DNA from: Microcebus murinus
Taxonomy: Eukaryota > Chordata > Mammalia > Primates > Cheirogaleidae
Direction of reading: 5' to 3'
Length of the DNA stretch: 64,000 bases
Assembly (NCBI RefSeq): GCF_040939455.1
Contig: NC_134119.1
Span: forward strand, 11,954,501-12,018,500
Shown: in pieces, positions 23,216 to 34,578 of the stretch
Numbering within the stretch: position 1 is the first letter of the stretch
Layout: every line of letters begins with the position of its first letter
Program-made: the position numbers and the translations under genes
The notes under the pieces: generated by a model
Seen by the model: the letters and a program-made list of their open reading frames with translations, nothing else
What the model was told of the DNA's origin: nothing
Databases searched by the model: none

Positions 23216-23639
23216 AAAAATAGTTTGACGACAAAATGAAAGCTCAGCCTGCTAGATGGATCTAAGAGAGAAACTACTCAAATGACCCCTAAGGAAGTCA
23301 TTTGTCATTTTCTAGCTGAGAGGGGGTGGTGGCTTGGACCAGGGATGAAGCTACCAGGAAAGGTTTAGACAGTTAAGTGATCAGGCCTCAGGGGACTGCC
23401 TGAGAGTGAGGATGAGGGAGAGTAGGGTGTCTAACTAAAGCCACCCTGGGTTTCTTACCTGGGGAACCAGACCCGTGGCGGGGCCATTTACCAAGGCAGG
23501 GAACACAAGAAAAGCTGGTTTCAGGAGGAGGAGGATGTTATAGACGCCGCCTCCAAGATCACAGCTCCCAATGAACATTCCTCTTAAGCAATGCCAGCCT
23601 CTCTAACACCTGTTAGCACGCCCTACTTTCCTCTTTTCA
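23216..23639. other. Unassigned upstream sequence
   Basis: A piece around 23320 (GGTGGTGGCTTGGACCAGGG) resembles minus-strand L2, but the rest is not assignable. Confidence 0.45.
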
Positions 23640-24330
23640 TAAAAGGGGAAGGAAGACGTTGGCAACCCCGTCCCCAACGTCCTCCATCTGAAGCAATTTC
23701 CATCCCGGCCACCAGAGGGCGGCGGTGTCCAGGCTGTGCAGCCGGCCTCACCACCTGGCCCTGTTTTACTCTGGGGGGAAAAAAAGACCGGTTGGGGGGG
23801 AAGGTTTGGGCTTCATCGCCTCGCCTCAGAATCGTTTTCGTGAGCTACGCTGGCACCAGAACGGACTCTGATCGCCATGCCATGTGTGAGAAAAGGTGCA
23901 GCTTGCTGGATCCCTTGGCGCAAACGAGAAAACAAGAGTCTCCTTCACCTGGCTCTTCCACGTGCACCTGAGCCGCGTCGCCGCCGGAGTCCAGGGCACT
24001 GTCGCGCGCTTCTGTGCTGGGCCAGCCTCGGGGACACCGGCGACGTGCGGTACCGACACGCTTCCACGCCGCCTTGATTTCCCCACGACCCCCGTCCCTG
24101 GGGACCTCTGCTCTTCCCTCTCCTGCGGCCGTGCTTCCAGAACGTGCTCCCCCCGCGGCACCTGGACACCTGAGAGCACCTGGAGGTGATTGCAGCCTCT
24201 TGCTTCCCGCCCCGCCCCCCGCATCCTCCCAGGGGACTCGGAGCTGGGGTTGGGGGGCCGCGTCTCAGAGCCTGGAGTCACCTGCCGCGCACACCTCTTC
24301 CTTTTGTTCCTTCGTGATGGCGCTGGGACC
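23640..24330. promoter_or_regulatory. Orphan GC/CpG-rich block
   Basis: About 700 bp with many CpG (for example GAGCCGCGTCGCCGCCGG at 23970 and ACCGGCGACGTGCGGTACCG at 24037) set in CpG-poor surroundings, 9 kb upstream of ARFGEF2 and not tied to any recognised exon. Open frames on both strands overlap and lack family resemblance. It could be a distal regulatory element or an unannotated non-coding promoter. Confidence 0.5.
23709..23723 (+). promoter_or_regulatory. CTCF-type motif
   Basis: CCACCAGAGGGCGGC matches the core of the CTCF consensus (CCASYAGRKGGCRS) at every core position. It lies in the GC-rich block. Binding is inference. Confidence 0.6.
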
Positions 24331-24785
24331 CCGTGGGTTCCTGGGCTGCTAACCCTGCTGCGGCAGGCAGCGAAGGGCCCACTCCCTAGCTGGAGCCTGC
24401 CTCAGGTGACCGTTCCGGGAGCGCTCAGGGCCCAGGGGGAGAGGGGACAACCTGCCCACTGTTGCCATCAGTGCCCTGGAAGAGATTAGCTGGCAACAGC
24501 ATCTCTCTGTCCCTAAAGGTACCAAGACTCCAGGAACTGCAGATTCTCTCTGGTCTGGTACAAACGATGTCCCAGACTTGTGGGCATGTGGGCGTCATCT
24601 CAGCCTGCTGCCATCTTTGCCCCCCACCTGGTCTTCTCCTATCCAGAACTAACCTGTCTCCGGGTTCTCTGGTTGCTTGTGCCTCGATTAAAGCAGCTAT
24701 TTTTATCTTTCTCAGAGCCTGAAAAACTCCTTAGGCCAAGAACACCTTTTTACACATTCCAGAATTCCTTAGGGCTGGAATATCC

Positions 24786-24822
<37 letters not shown>

Positions 24823-25149
24823 CCTGGCCAAACTGTAGACTGTGAGGAGGTTGTTTGTTTACCAATTCACTGTACTTTGGGGAAAATGCAGCAATTTAGT
24901 GAAATTTTCATGAAATTAAACTTAAACAACTGTTGTTTATTCTAATAGTTTGGTTTCCTCCCCTTTTTGATGGGTAGTGGTGTTGCTGTTGGTTAAAATA
25001 TTCTTTCTTTGTGAAGTAATGGTAAAAATATTTCTTTAATTTTATCTTACCCTGAAGTCTTTACTTGGCAGTATGAACAGCACACCATCTCACGTTGGTC
25101 ACCCAGTCATTTATTTTGTTTTTAAGGATCTTCACTGGCCTTGAGTAGT
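24331..25149. other. Unassigned sequence with a (CA)n tract
   Basis: A perfect AC dinucleotide run occupies 24787-24820 (about 17 units). No gene or named repeat is seen in the remainder. Confidence 0.6.
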
Positions 25150-25690
25150 CCAAAAGGCTGGAATCATTGCCGCATGATGCAGCCATTCCACTCCTGGGTG
25201 TGTGCCCGAGGAAACTGTATACAAAATACATAAGTAAAATCTCATAAATGAATGTCTATAGCAGCGTCATTCATGATGGTCAAACAGTGGAAACAGCCCA
25301 CACGTCCATGGATGGGTGGAAGGCTAAACAAAATGTGGTCCATCCGTATGAGGGAATATTATCTGGCTGTAAAAAGGAATAAAGTACTGGCACACGCTAC
25401 AACACAGATGAACCTTGAAACCATTGTGCTAAGTGAAAGAAGCAAGACATAAAAGGCCACATACTGCATGGAACCCCAGAGTGGGTAAAACTACAGAAAC
25501 AAAAAGCAGGATATGGTCACCCAGAGGCTGGGGCGGGGAGAATGGGACGTGATTGCTCGTGGGTACAAGGGTCCTTTCAGGGTGGTGAAAATGTTCCAAA
25601 ATTAATTGCAGTAATGGTTATACAACGCTGTGAATATACTAGCAACTATTGAATCGTACGCTTTTAAAGGGTGAATTTTAATATATGTGT
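25150..25690 (+). mobile_element. L1 3' end (old L1M-type)
   Basis: CAGCCATTCCACTCCTGGGT, GCAGCGTCATTCATGATGGT, CAAACAGTGGAAACAGCCC, ATGGATGGGTGGAAGGCTAA and the 3' UTR GTGAATATACTAGCAACTAT. Non-coding. Confidence 0.85.
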
Positions 25691-25929
25691 ATTATATATC
25701 AATTTTTAAAAACATCAAATTTTTGCAAATGGGTTCCTATGTGTTTGATCAAGTTATTTAATTTTTCCTGGTTATTTCACCACCAAGCTGGCCTCGCTGT
25801 CCTGGTCCCCTTGGTGACTGTAATCCTGACCACGGCTGTCGTGTCTGCAGGGCATGTGAAGCCCACTGTGGTTCCCTGCCGTGGCCTCTGACCAGGGGGT
25901 TGTGAGTTCCTGGGACCTGTCACTGAGGG

Positions 25930-26070
25930 GGCAGGAGGTTCCCCGTTTTGGAAACACTCTGGGGCTTCTTCTAGACCTTGAGCTTCCTGGGGGTGAAGTC
26001 AGTGTGTTCTTCACCGTGTTGTCCCCAGTACTGCACGTAGTCAGGCATTCATTCATTCATTCAATTCGAG
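25930..26070 (+). mobile_element. L2 LINE, 3' terminus
   Basis: TTGAGCTTCCTGGGGGTGAA, GTGTTGTCCCCAGTACTGCA, CGTAGTCAGGCATTCATTC. Short diverged L2 end followed by a CATT run. Confidence 0.55.
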
Positions 26071-26169
26071 AAACATTACCGAGCACCTACTGTGTGCTAG
26101 GGGGTGGCGCTGTGTGCGGGAAGCTGCGGTAAACACGCTGCTTTCCTGGAACTGACAGACTAGTCGCTA

Positions 26170-26290
26170 TGAGCATCTGAGGATAGGGATGTTGCCAAAC
26201 ACCCCGCAACCCACGGGACAGCCCCCACGACAAAGGGTTACTGCGTTCCTCCCAAAATATCAATAGTGCTGAGGTGGAGAAACCCTGTGG
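26170..26290 (+). mobile_element. MER20-like hAT transposon relic
   Basis: GGATGTTGCCAAACACCCCG, GGGACAGCCCCCACGACAAA, CAATAGTGCTGAGGTGGAGA and AACCCTG are the 3' two thirds of MER20. Confidence 0.75.
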
Positions 26291-27119
26291 GAACTATGGC
26301 TATGGGTTTTGTTGAACAAAAACTGCAGCCTTGGGCAAAATTCTGTAAAGAGGACTTGCCCTAGGCATGGTGGCCTCTGTCCTCCACTGTCTCTTCCCCA
26401 TTCCTCAAGGTTGGATGCATCTGGGAAGGTACAGCGCTCATTACCCCAAAGCTTTTCACAGCCCCTTGCCCCGTGCCTTTTCCTCTTTGTAGAGGCTGGC
26501 CTCCCCTTCTCAGAAGTGCCTGAAGCTGGCAATGGCCACAGAGTCTGGCCAATGAGCTGGAGGCAGAGTTGCCTGGGTGGGGCTCACAGGAAAGCTTCTG
26601 GAAGGTTCATATTAACCTGGCTGCCTCCTGGACTTCCAGCCCTTCAGAGCTTTGCTTTCTCTGGCCACAGTGATTGGGAATGGACACGTTACCCAAGTTG
26701 GTCTAATGAGACTCAAACCTAGTAGGAACAATTGGGAAAGAGAAGCTATGCTGGTTGTTATGCTCGGAGAATTAGTCTGGAGCTGCCGGGGACCATCAAT
26801 TATCCGGGAGCTGCCGGTGAGTGAAGTTAACCCCGGGGAAAATAGAATCAAGAGATGAGAAGAGTGAGTCCTAATGATATTGAGCTCCTGGATCCAGCCA
26901 TTCCGGAAGCTATCCTAGCCCCAGATTTTTTGCAAGTCTATTAGCCACCAACGTCCTTTTGGTTTGTGTTACTGCAGGTGAGAGAGATGTGTCGGTTACT
27001 GTTTCGGGTGCTAGGACTGCTCGTGAGCAAATCCTCATGTCTTCCCTACATTCAGGGCAGGCAGACAGTGAGACAAGAGGGTAAATGTTCAGCGTGTCAG
27101 ATGGTGACAAGTGCTACAG
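26291..27119. other. Unassigned sequence
   Basis: I see no named repeat or gene. The 137-codon frame at 26309-26722 has no family resemblance and overlaps antisense frames. Confidence 0.45.
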
Positions 27120-27970
27120 GGAAAAATAAAGCAGGGAAAGGGGTGGGAAGCGTTGGGGCAATGTTGAGTAGGATGGCAGGGAAAGCCTTGCTGAGAAGTG
27201 ACGCTGAGGGAAATCTGAAGAAGGGAGTCGGTGTGGGAAGGACATTCCCAGCAGAGGAAACAGAAAAGCCAACGGTGCCGCACTGAGAGTGTGATGGGAG
27301 TTTTGGAGAAATAGCCAGGAGGCTGGAGTGGCTGTGGCAGAGGGACCAGGTGGAGGGAGGGAGGAGGAGAAGTTCCAGAGGCGGGGGGGGGGGGGGGGGG
27401 GGGGGAGGGGGGAGGGGGGTCCAGCTGGACCCTGCAGGCCGTGGTGGGTGCATTGGCTGTTCTCTGAGAGAGTTGGAACCCTGGAGGGCTCTGAGCAGAG
27501 AAAACCCTGACCTGACCTCGGGTGCTAACAGCATCCTTCCGGGGGTGAAGGTGAGTAGACATGGGGCAGGGGAGGGGCGGGGTGGAGAGACCAGGGAGGG
27601 GTGATGGTCACAGTCCAGGTGAGATGTCTCAGTGACCTGGCCCGGCGGTGGGATAGCAGGCGAGGGGGTGAGGAGTGGTTGGACCTCGGTCACATCTTGA
27701 AGGCAGAGCAATGGAATTTGCTGGGGGATTGGACATAGGGTGTGAGGGAAAGAGAGGAATCCAGGAACACGCCATGGTCTGGGCCTGCTCGAGGGGAAGG
27801 AGGGAGGCACCATTTCCTGAGATGCAGGAAGCCCGTGGGAAAAGCAGGTTGTTGGGGTGACCCAGGCTTGGGTCAGGTGGAAGTGTCAAGTGGGCAGCTG
27901 GAAAGACAAGGGGAGTTCAGTTAAGAGGCTGAGAAATAAACGTGGTGTCACCAGTGTACAGAGGGTGTCA
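27120..27970 (-). mobile_element. L2 LINE (RT/3' region), minus, with G-run
   Basis: GAAATCTGAAGAAGGGAGTC, TCAGTGACCTGGCCCGG, TGGAATTTGCTGGGGGATTG, GGTGGAAGTGTCAAGTGGGC and GTGTCACCAGTGTACAG fit the reverse complement of L2. The 238-codon antisense frame is a product of the G-run and L2 decay. Confidence 0.6.
27383..27419 (+). repeat. G homopolymer (23 G) and G-rich tail
   Basis: 23 uninterrupted G at 27383-27405, then AGGGGGGAGGGGGG. It could fold as a G-quadruplex and is a likely assembly length error. Confidence 0.9.
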
Positions 27971-28189
27971 ACGTTACAGCCTGAATGAGATCCCGGGGAG
28001 TGGGTGTGGGCAGGACAGAGAAGGGGCCTGGGCTGAGAACCCCTGGGGCGTTTCTCATCTGGCAGGCAGGGAGGGGAGGAACAGCTGAAAAATGGCAGAG
28101 GGGACAGGAGGAAACCAAAGCCATGCGGTGTAGCCTGGCAGCTACTAAAGAAGCTTGTTTCAGGCAGGAAGGAGTTAAATTTGTCACCC

Positions 28190-28415
28190 GAGTCACCAAT
28201 TCCACTCCTACCCGTGCCCACGTGGGGATCCTCTGGCACATGGCAGCGCTGTTCATGGCAGCGCTGTTCACGCCAGCCCCAAAGTGGAAAACAACTCAAA
28301 CGCCCATCAGCAGATAAACAAAAGGTGGTCTGTCCTTACCACGGAATGTGATTTAGGCCTAAAAAGGAACAAAACACTGACACTGTGGCAACCTGGGTGA
28401 GCCTTGAGCACCTTA
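28190..28415 (+). mobile_element. L1 3' end fragment (old)
   Basis: CAATTCCACTCCTACCCGTG, CAAAGTGGAAAACAACTC, AACGCCCATCAGCAGATAAA and AAAAAGGAACAAAACACTGA. A 16-bp unit around GGCAGCGCTGTTCA is present twice in tandem (28242-28270). Confidence 0.75.
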
Positions 28416-28419
28416 TATA

Positions 28420-28610
28420 CCAAGATGCCATCTCATTTATCTTTGCAACAACGCTGCAAGGCCCGTGCAGCTATTCCCTGCCCTTTACGGAGGGAAGACG
28501 CAGGCTCACAGAGGTTAGGTGAAGTCCCAGAGTTACACAACCAGGGAGTGCTTAGGTGGGGTTCGAACCCAGGGCTGTGTGATTCCAGAGGCTGCAGTCA
28601 GCACCATCTT
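28420..28610 (-). mobile_element. MIR SINE, minus
   Basis: TCTTTGCAACAACGCTGCAA, CTCACAGAGGTTAGGTGAAG and GGGGTTCGAACCCAGGGCTG, in reverse-complement MIR order. Confidence 0.82.
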
Positions 28611-28899
28611 GCAAGGTCCCTTCCGATCTCTCTAGAACACTTCTAGAAGACGGAGAACCAACAAAGGAGACCCACCCCATCTCCATGGCTGGCCACCAGA
28701 CCAAAAACAAGAGCCAAATCCCAGCACAGCCTGGCGGGGGCATGTTCCGGGGTGGGTTCCATTTGCTATTTTCTCGTTGCCGTTTCTCACAGGGATAGTC
28801 ACACCTGTCCTACCTACCTCACATAGTTGCTATGAGGCTTGCATGAGATGCTAGGTACCTGACGGCATCTTGCAAATCGTGAGATGCAGTGCCCACGGG

Positions 28900-29145
28900 A
28901 GGGGACAGCTGAGCACGCAAGTGCTGGGCCGTGGAGCCAGCCAGCTTGCGTTCCTGGCCCAGCTCTGACATCTCAACAGATCGACTGGTTGGCTTTTTGG
29001 CTACTGCCTTTCTGTGCCTCAGTTTCCTCATCTGTCAAATGGGGAGAATAGTAGTACTGACTTCATGGCATTGTGGTGAAAGTTAAGTGAATTTATGTTT
29101 GTAAAACCTCGGAAGAGTGCCAGACGCGTGGACAGTGCTGTATAA
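28900..29145 (+). mobile_element. MIR SINE
   Basis: CCAGCTCTGACATCTCAAC, TGTGCCTCAGTTTCCTCATC, TGTCAAATGGGGAGAATAGT and GTGGTGAAAGTTAAGTGAAT. Confidence 0.85.
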
Positions 29146-29582
29146 ATGTGTGCTCCTGCTTCTGTCTGTGGCTTACCTGTGAGGCTGAGCCCCTTTGCTC
29201 CTTTGGGAACTGGTTGTGTCTGGGTCTAGCTTCTGTGGCTTCCCTGGAAAGTGCCACAGATCGGGTCTCTTCTGGGCACACATGGAGTCACAGAGTTTGG
29301 GAAGTGCTTCTGGGCGGCTGGCCCCAGCTGAGCAGTGGCTCGGGGGCGCTGGGCGCACTGGCGGTGGGTTCTGGGCGTTGCACAGCCTGGGAAGGTGCAT
29401 GGGGCTGGGTGAGGCTGCTGTTCTCAGCTTGGGCTGCGCCAGAGGCCGGCTGCCGGGGGTGGGGGGGGGGGTGGGAGGAAGTGAGAGGCCCAGTCTCTGG
29501 ATGACCAGTGTCCGGGACACATCTGAGCATCACCATGCCACTGGCCTTACCACGGAGGCTCTGGGAATTTCTTCCACTCTTT
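29146..29582. other. Unassigned GC-rich sequence
   Basis: G-rich with a near-pure G run at 29457-29472. Overlapping frames of 115-132 codons on both strands show no family resemblance. Confidence 0.5.
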
Positions 29583-30415
29583 TTTTAAATTAATAACCTT
29601 TAAGAGCAGTTTTAAGTTCATAGCAAAATTGTGTAGACAGTACAAAAATGTCCCACATACCCCTGTCCTTCCACTTGCAGGACTTCCCCCACCACCAACA
29701 TCTTGCACCACAGTGGCATATTTATTACAATTGATAAACCTGCGTTGACATGTCATTATCACCCAAACTCTTGGTGTCGTAGAGTGTATGGGTTTTGACA
29801 AATGTATAATGGCATGTATCTACTGTCTTAGCATCACACAGAATAATCCCACTGCCTTAAAATCATCTGTGTTCTACCTCTCCCTCCCTCCTTCTTCCCT
29901 AACCCCTGGAAAGTACGAATCTTTTCACTGGCTCCATAGTTTTGCCTTTTGCAGAATGTCATATGCTGGGAATCAGACAGTATGTGGCTTTGCAGAGTGA
30001 AAGACTTCTTTCACTTAGTCATATGCATTTACGTTTCCTCTGTGGCTTTTCATGGGCTTGATATCTCCTTTTCTTTAAGTGATGAATAATATTTAATTGG
30101 ATGGACTGTAGTTTATTTATCCATTCACCTACTCAAGGACTTCTTGGTTGCTTCCAAGTTTTCAGCAATTATGAATAAAGCTGCTATAAACATCGTATAC
30201 AGGTTTTTGTGTGGACATAAGTTTTCAGTGCATTTGAGTAAATACCAAAGAGCGTGATTGCTGAATCATATGGTAAGAATATGTTTAGCTTTGTGAGGAA
30301 CTGCCAATCTGTCTTCCAACGTGGTAGTGCTGTTTTGCATTCCCACCAGCAATGAATTGAAGTTCCTGTTGCTCTACCTCCTTGTCAGCATTTGGTATTG
30401 TCACCTTCCACTCTT
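29583..30415 (-). mobile_element. L1 3' end (old), minus
   Basis: Reverse-strand L1 3' sequence: AGCAGTTTTAAGTTCATAGC, GTACAAAAATGTCCCACATA, GTATGGGTTTTGACAAATGT, ATTATGAATAAAGCTGCTAT, AACATCGTATACAGGTTTTT and CCCACCAGCAATGA. Long and well ordered. Confidence 0.87.
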
Positions 30416-30584
30416 AAACCAAAGCTGTACTACACTCATATTTTCTTCACCAGTTCATTCATTTATTCAGTGGCATGTATTTATTCAAGAAGAATTTATT
30501 AAGCACCTGCAATGTGTCACACTCACTATTTTAGGAAACAAGACAATGTCCCTACCAGGGCTGTTAGATCCAAATGACATATGG

Positions 30585-30810
30585 TAGAGGTGATGATGAC
30601 AATGATGATAGGATGGTGGTGATGATGATGATGATTGTGGCTAATATTAGACTCCTTATTATGCTGTTCATTAACTCATTTACTCCTGAAACATGCCTGA
30701 AGGAGGTACTGCTATAATTATTTCCATTTTATAGATCAGATAACAAAAGCAGAGAGAGGTTAAGTAATTTGCCTGAGGTCACGCAGCTGGGTATAAGGGA
30801 CCTGGGAGCC
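30585..30810 (-). mobile_element. MIR SINE, minus, with GAT-repeat
   Basis: (GAT)n-like run at 30588-30640, then CATTTACTCCTGAAAC, CCATTTTATAGATCAGATAA, GAGAGGTTAAGTAATTTGCC and TGAGGTCACGCAGCTGGG. Confidence 0.82.
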
Positions 30811-30903
30811 CACAGATGATCTGGCTTCTTATAGTGTGGCCATTGTCCAGGTGTAAAACCCAGGATCACTGCATTTTACATGTGTTGTTCCAGGATAATT
30901 GTT

Positions 30904-31237
30904 TTCTTTTTCTTTTTTCTTTTTTGAGACAGTCTCACTCTGTTGCCCGGGCGAAAGTGCCGTGGTGTCAGCCTAGCTCACAGCAACCTCAAACTCCTGG
31001 GCTCAAATGATCCTTCTGCCTCAGCCTCCTGACTAGCTGGGACTACAGGCATGTGCCACCATGCCCAGCTAATTTATTCTATATATTTGTAGTTGTCCAG
31101 CTAATTTCTTTCTATTTATAGTAGAGACGGGGTCTTGCTCTTGCTCAGTGTGGCCTGGAACTCCTGACCTCGAGCGATCCTCCCACCTCGGCCTCCCAGA
31201 GTGCTAGGATTACAGGTGTGAGCCACCACACCCAGCC
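30904..31237 (-). mobile_element. Alu SINE, lemur-type, minus
   Basis: CGAAAGTGCCGTGGTGTCAG, TAGTTGTCCAGCTAATTTC linker, GAGCCACCACACCCAGCC. Imperfect target duplication CAGGATAATTGTT / CAGCATAATTGTT. Confidence 0.9.
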
Positions 31238-31666
31238 CAGCATAATTGTTAATAGCTACCCCTAGCTATTATCAATCTCAAAAGTGTGCTGGTTTGGCTG
31301 AGAAATTATTCAGTCACTGTACATGTTAACCACATAAAGTCTTTGTGCAGGGTAAAACTTCAGAGCAGGGGTTCGCAAAATCCCAGAATCCAAAGTTACT
31401 TTAGAAAAGAAAAATTAGTGTCCTTTTAGGCTAACTTTTGAAAATGCTGCATACTGAAGTTGGCTTGTGGAAATTCATGATATTTGTGAACATAGCAAAG
31501 TTCTGAGAAGCTGCACAGTTGAAAAAGCAAAAGCAAAATAAAGTCACTTAATATGATTAAATTTAGTGTTTCCTAAAGCTATTTGATCAGAGAAATCCTT
31601 ATTCATGATCCAAAGGATATCCCTACTCCTGTGGAAAATAGTTTAGAAAACACTGCTTTTAAAATT
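31238..31666. other. Unassigned sequence
   Basis: Possibly diverged L1 or other old repeat. No clear landmarks. Confidence 0.45.
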
Positions 31667-32570
31667 TTATGGATAAACTTAAGGCAAGCAGAAGGAAAGA
31701 TGTAAATATCAGAACAGAAATGAATGAAATAGAGACCAGAAAAACAATGGAGAAAATCAATGAAGCCAAAGGTTGGCTCTTTGAAAAGACCAACAAAATT
31801 GACAAATCTTTAGCTAGACTGACCAAGAAACAAAGAGAGAAGACTCAAATTATTAAAACCAGGAATGAAAAATGGGCCATCACAATGGACCATACACAAA
31901 TAAACAGGTTTGTCAAGGAATGCTATGGCAAAAAAATTACATGAAATGGAAAAATTCCAGGAAAGATACAAACTAAAAAAAAACTGACTCAAGAAGAAAT
32001 AGAAGATCTAAATAGACCTCTAACAAGCCAGGGGATTGAATCAACTTAAAACATTTTTCACAAAGAAAAGCCCAGGCTCAGACGGCTCACCTGGTGAATT
32101 CTAGCAGACATTGTAGGAAGAATTAACACCAATTCTTCACACACTCTTCCAAAAATTGGAAGAGGAAGGAACATTTCACAACTCATTCTGTGAGTCCAGT
32201 ATTACACTGATACCAAAGCCAAACAAAGATTTCACGAGAATAGAAAACCATAGACCCATATCCCTATGGATACAGATGGAAACATCCTCAATAAAATACT
32301 AGAAAATTGAATCCAGAAACATATAAAAAGGATTGCACACCAGGAATCTATCCCAGGAATACAAAATGGACTTAATCCATCCAAAAATCAACTGGTGGAA
32401 TAAACCATATCGATAGAATAAAGGATTAAAACCATATAATTATCTAAACAGGTACAGAGAAAGCATTCAACAAAATCCAGTGCCTTTTCATGATCAAAAA
32501 CACTAAACAAACTAGGAATAGAAGAGAACTTCCTCAACCTGATAAAGGGCATTAAAAAAGTCCCATGGCA

Positions 32571-33211
32571 GGCCAGGCATGTGGCTCACACCTGTAATCC
32601 CAGCACTCTGGGAGGCTGAGGTGGGAGGATCACTTGAGCAAGAGAGAGACTGCGTCTCTATTAAAAATAGAAAAATTAGGCCGGGCGCAGTGGCTCACGC
32701 CTGTAATCCTAGCACTCTGGGAAGCTGAGGTCGGCAGATTGCTCAAGGTCAGGAGTTCGAAACCAGCCTGAGCAAGAGCGAGATCCCGTCTCTACTATAA
32801 ATAGGAAGAAATTAATTGGCCAACTAATATATATAGAAAAAATTAGCCAGGCAGGGTGGTGCATGCCTATAGTCCCAGCTACTCAGGTGGCTGAGGCAGA
32901 AGGATTGCTTGAGCCCAGGAGTTTGAGGTTGCTGTGAGCTAGGCTGACGCCATGGCACTCACTCTAGCCTGGGCAACAGAGTGAGATTCTGTCTCAAAAA
33001 AAAAAAAAAAAAAAAGAAAGAAAGAAAAGAAAAATTAGCCAGGTGCAGTGGCATGCTCTTGTAGTCCCAGCTACCCGGAAGGCTGAGGGATAGCTTGAAC
33101 CCAGGAGTTTGAGGTTGTTGTGAACTATGATGACACCACTGCACTCTAGCTGGGGCAACAGAACGAGAATCTGTCTCAAAAAACCAACCAAACAAACAAA
33201 CAAACAAAAAA
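32571..33211 (+). mobile_element. Alu SINE (old), itself interrupted by a lemur Alu
   Basis: The left part GGCCAGGCATGTGGCTCACA runs to 32678. The right part resumes at 33040 with GCCAGGTGCAGTGGCATGC and ends in CAAACAAACAAACAAACA. The flanks AAAAAAGTCCCATGGC and AAAAAAACCCATAGC are a decayed target duplication. Confidence 0.87.
32679..33030 (+). mobile_element. Alu SINE, lemur-type, nested
   Basis: GGCCGGGCGCAGTGGCTCAC to an A-run with (GAAA)n tail. The 9-bp duplication GAAAAATTA lies at 32670-32678 and 33031-33039, inside the older Alu. Confidence 0.94.
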
Positions 33212-34097
33212 ACCCATAGCTAACATGATACTTAATGGTGAAAGAGTGAATACTTTCCCTCTGAAATCAGGACTCAGACAAGGATGTCTGCTCTCACTGC
33301 ATCTATTAAATATTGTACTGGACATTCTAGCTAGGGCAACCAGGTTTAAAAAAAGGAATCCAGATTGGAAAGGAAGAAATAAAACTCTTCTATTAGCAAA
33401 TGACACGACTCTGTATATTATGAATGGTAAGGAATCTGCTAAAAACTTATTAGAATCAATAAACAAGTTCAGCAAAGTTGCAGGATATAAGATCAATATG
33501 CAAAAATCTACTGTATCTCCGAAATATCAGCGAGAAATCTGAAAATAAAATTATACAAACAATTCCATTTACAATAGCATCAAAAAGAATAAAATACTTA
33601 GAAATAAATTAACAGAAGTAGTATAAAATTTATACTCTGAAAACCATAAAATATTGTTGAAAGAAATTTAAAAAGACCTAAATAAAAGGAAAGCCATTGC
33701 ATTTTCATGTACTGGAAGACTTAGTATTGTTGATATGGCCATACTCCCCAAATTGATCTACAAATTCAAAGCAATCCCTATAAAAATCCCAACTGGCTTC
33801 TTTTCAATTGTCTGATCCTAAAATGCATGTGGGAATGCAAGCAACTTTGAATAACCAAGACAACTTTGAAAAAGAACGAAGTTGGAGGACTCACAATTCC
33901 TGATTTCAAAACCTACTACAGAGCTACAATAATCAAGACAATGTGGTACTGGCATAAGGACAGACACGTAGAGAGAACAGAAATAAACTCTTACATTTAT
34001 AGTCAGTTGATTTATTACAAAGGCACCAAAACAATTTGATGTGAAAATATACTGTTTTTAATACATGCTTCTGCAACAACTGGATATTCACATGCAT

Positions 34098-34165
34098 GAG
34101 CTATGATGCCACTGTGCTCATAGCCTGGGCAACACAGTGAGACCTTATCTCAAAAAAAAAAAAAA
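34098..34165 (+). mobile_element. Alu 3' fragment
   Basis: GAGCTATGATGCCACTGTGC, CTGGGCAACACAGTGAGACC and an A-run. Only the right-monomer end is present. Confidence 0.75.
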
Positions 34166-34244
34166 AAAAAAAAGGAAAAGGATGAATTGTATGGTACGTG
34201 TAATAAATTGTATCTCAATAAAGCTGTTAAAAATAAGTTATGAA

Positions 34245-34578
<334 letters not shown>

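Larger units (their letters stand above)
31667..34097 (+). mobile_element. L1 LINE ORF2 fragment, broken, with nested Alus
   Basis: The 5' part reads in pieces as L1 ORF2 (for example a ...ARLTKKQREK... frame at 31669-31944) and a later piece (33225-33542) carries the reverse transcriptase segment with ...LRQGCLLS... and ...NDTTLY... in place of the usual FADD-type motif. Stops and indels separate them. The 3' part contains CAATCCCTATAAAAATCCC and TACTACAGAGCTACAATAAT. It is truncated at both ends and has no promoter. Two Alus nested in one another interrupt it at 32571-33211. Confidence 0.9.

Noticed and set aside
26093..26112. Second CTCF-like site (TAGGGGGTGGCGCTGTG)
   Set aside because: It carries an extra base relative to the consensus core, so the match is weak.
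27097..27813. 238-codon proline-rich minus-strand ORF
   Set aside because: It is the antisense of a decayed L2 with a G homopolymer; the proline run is the G-run.
28242..28270. Tandem GGCAGCGCTGTTCA pair as an inverted-repeat regulatory site
   Set aside because: It is a short local duplication within an old L1 3' end; nothing suggests a function.
31669..31944. 91-codon ORF with a plausible coiled protein
   Set aside because: It is a piece of L1 ORF2, not a host gene.
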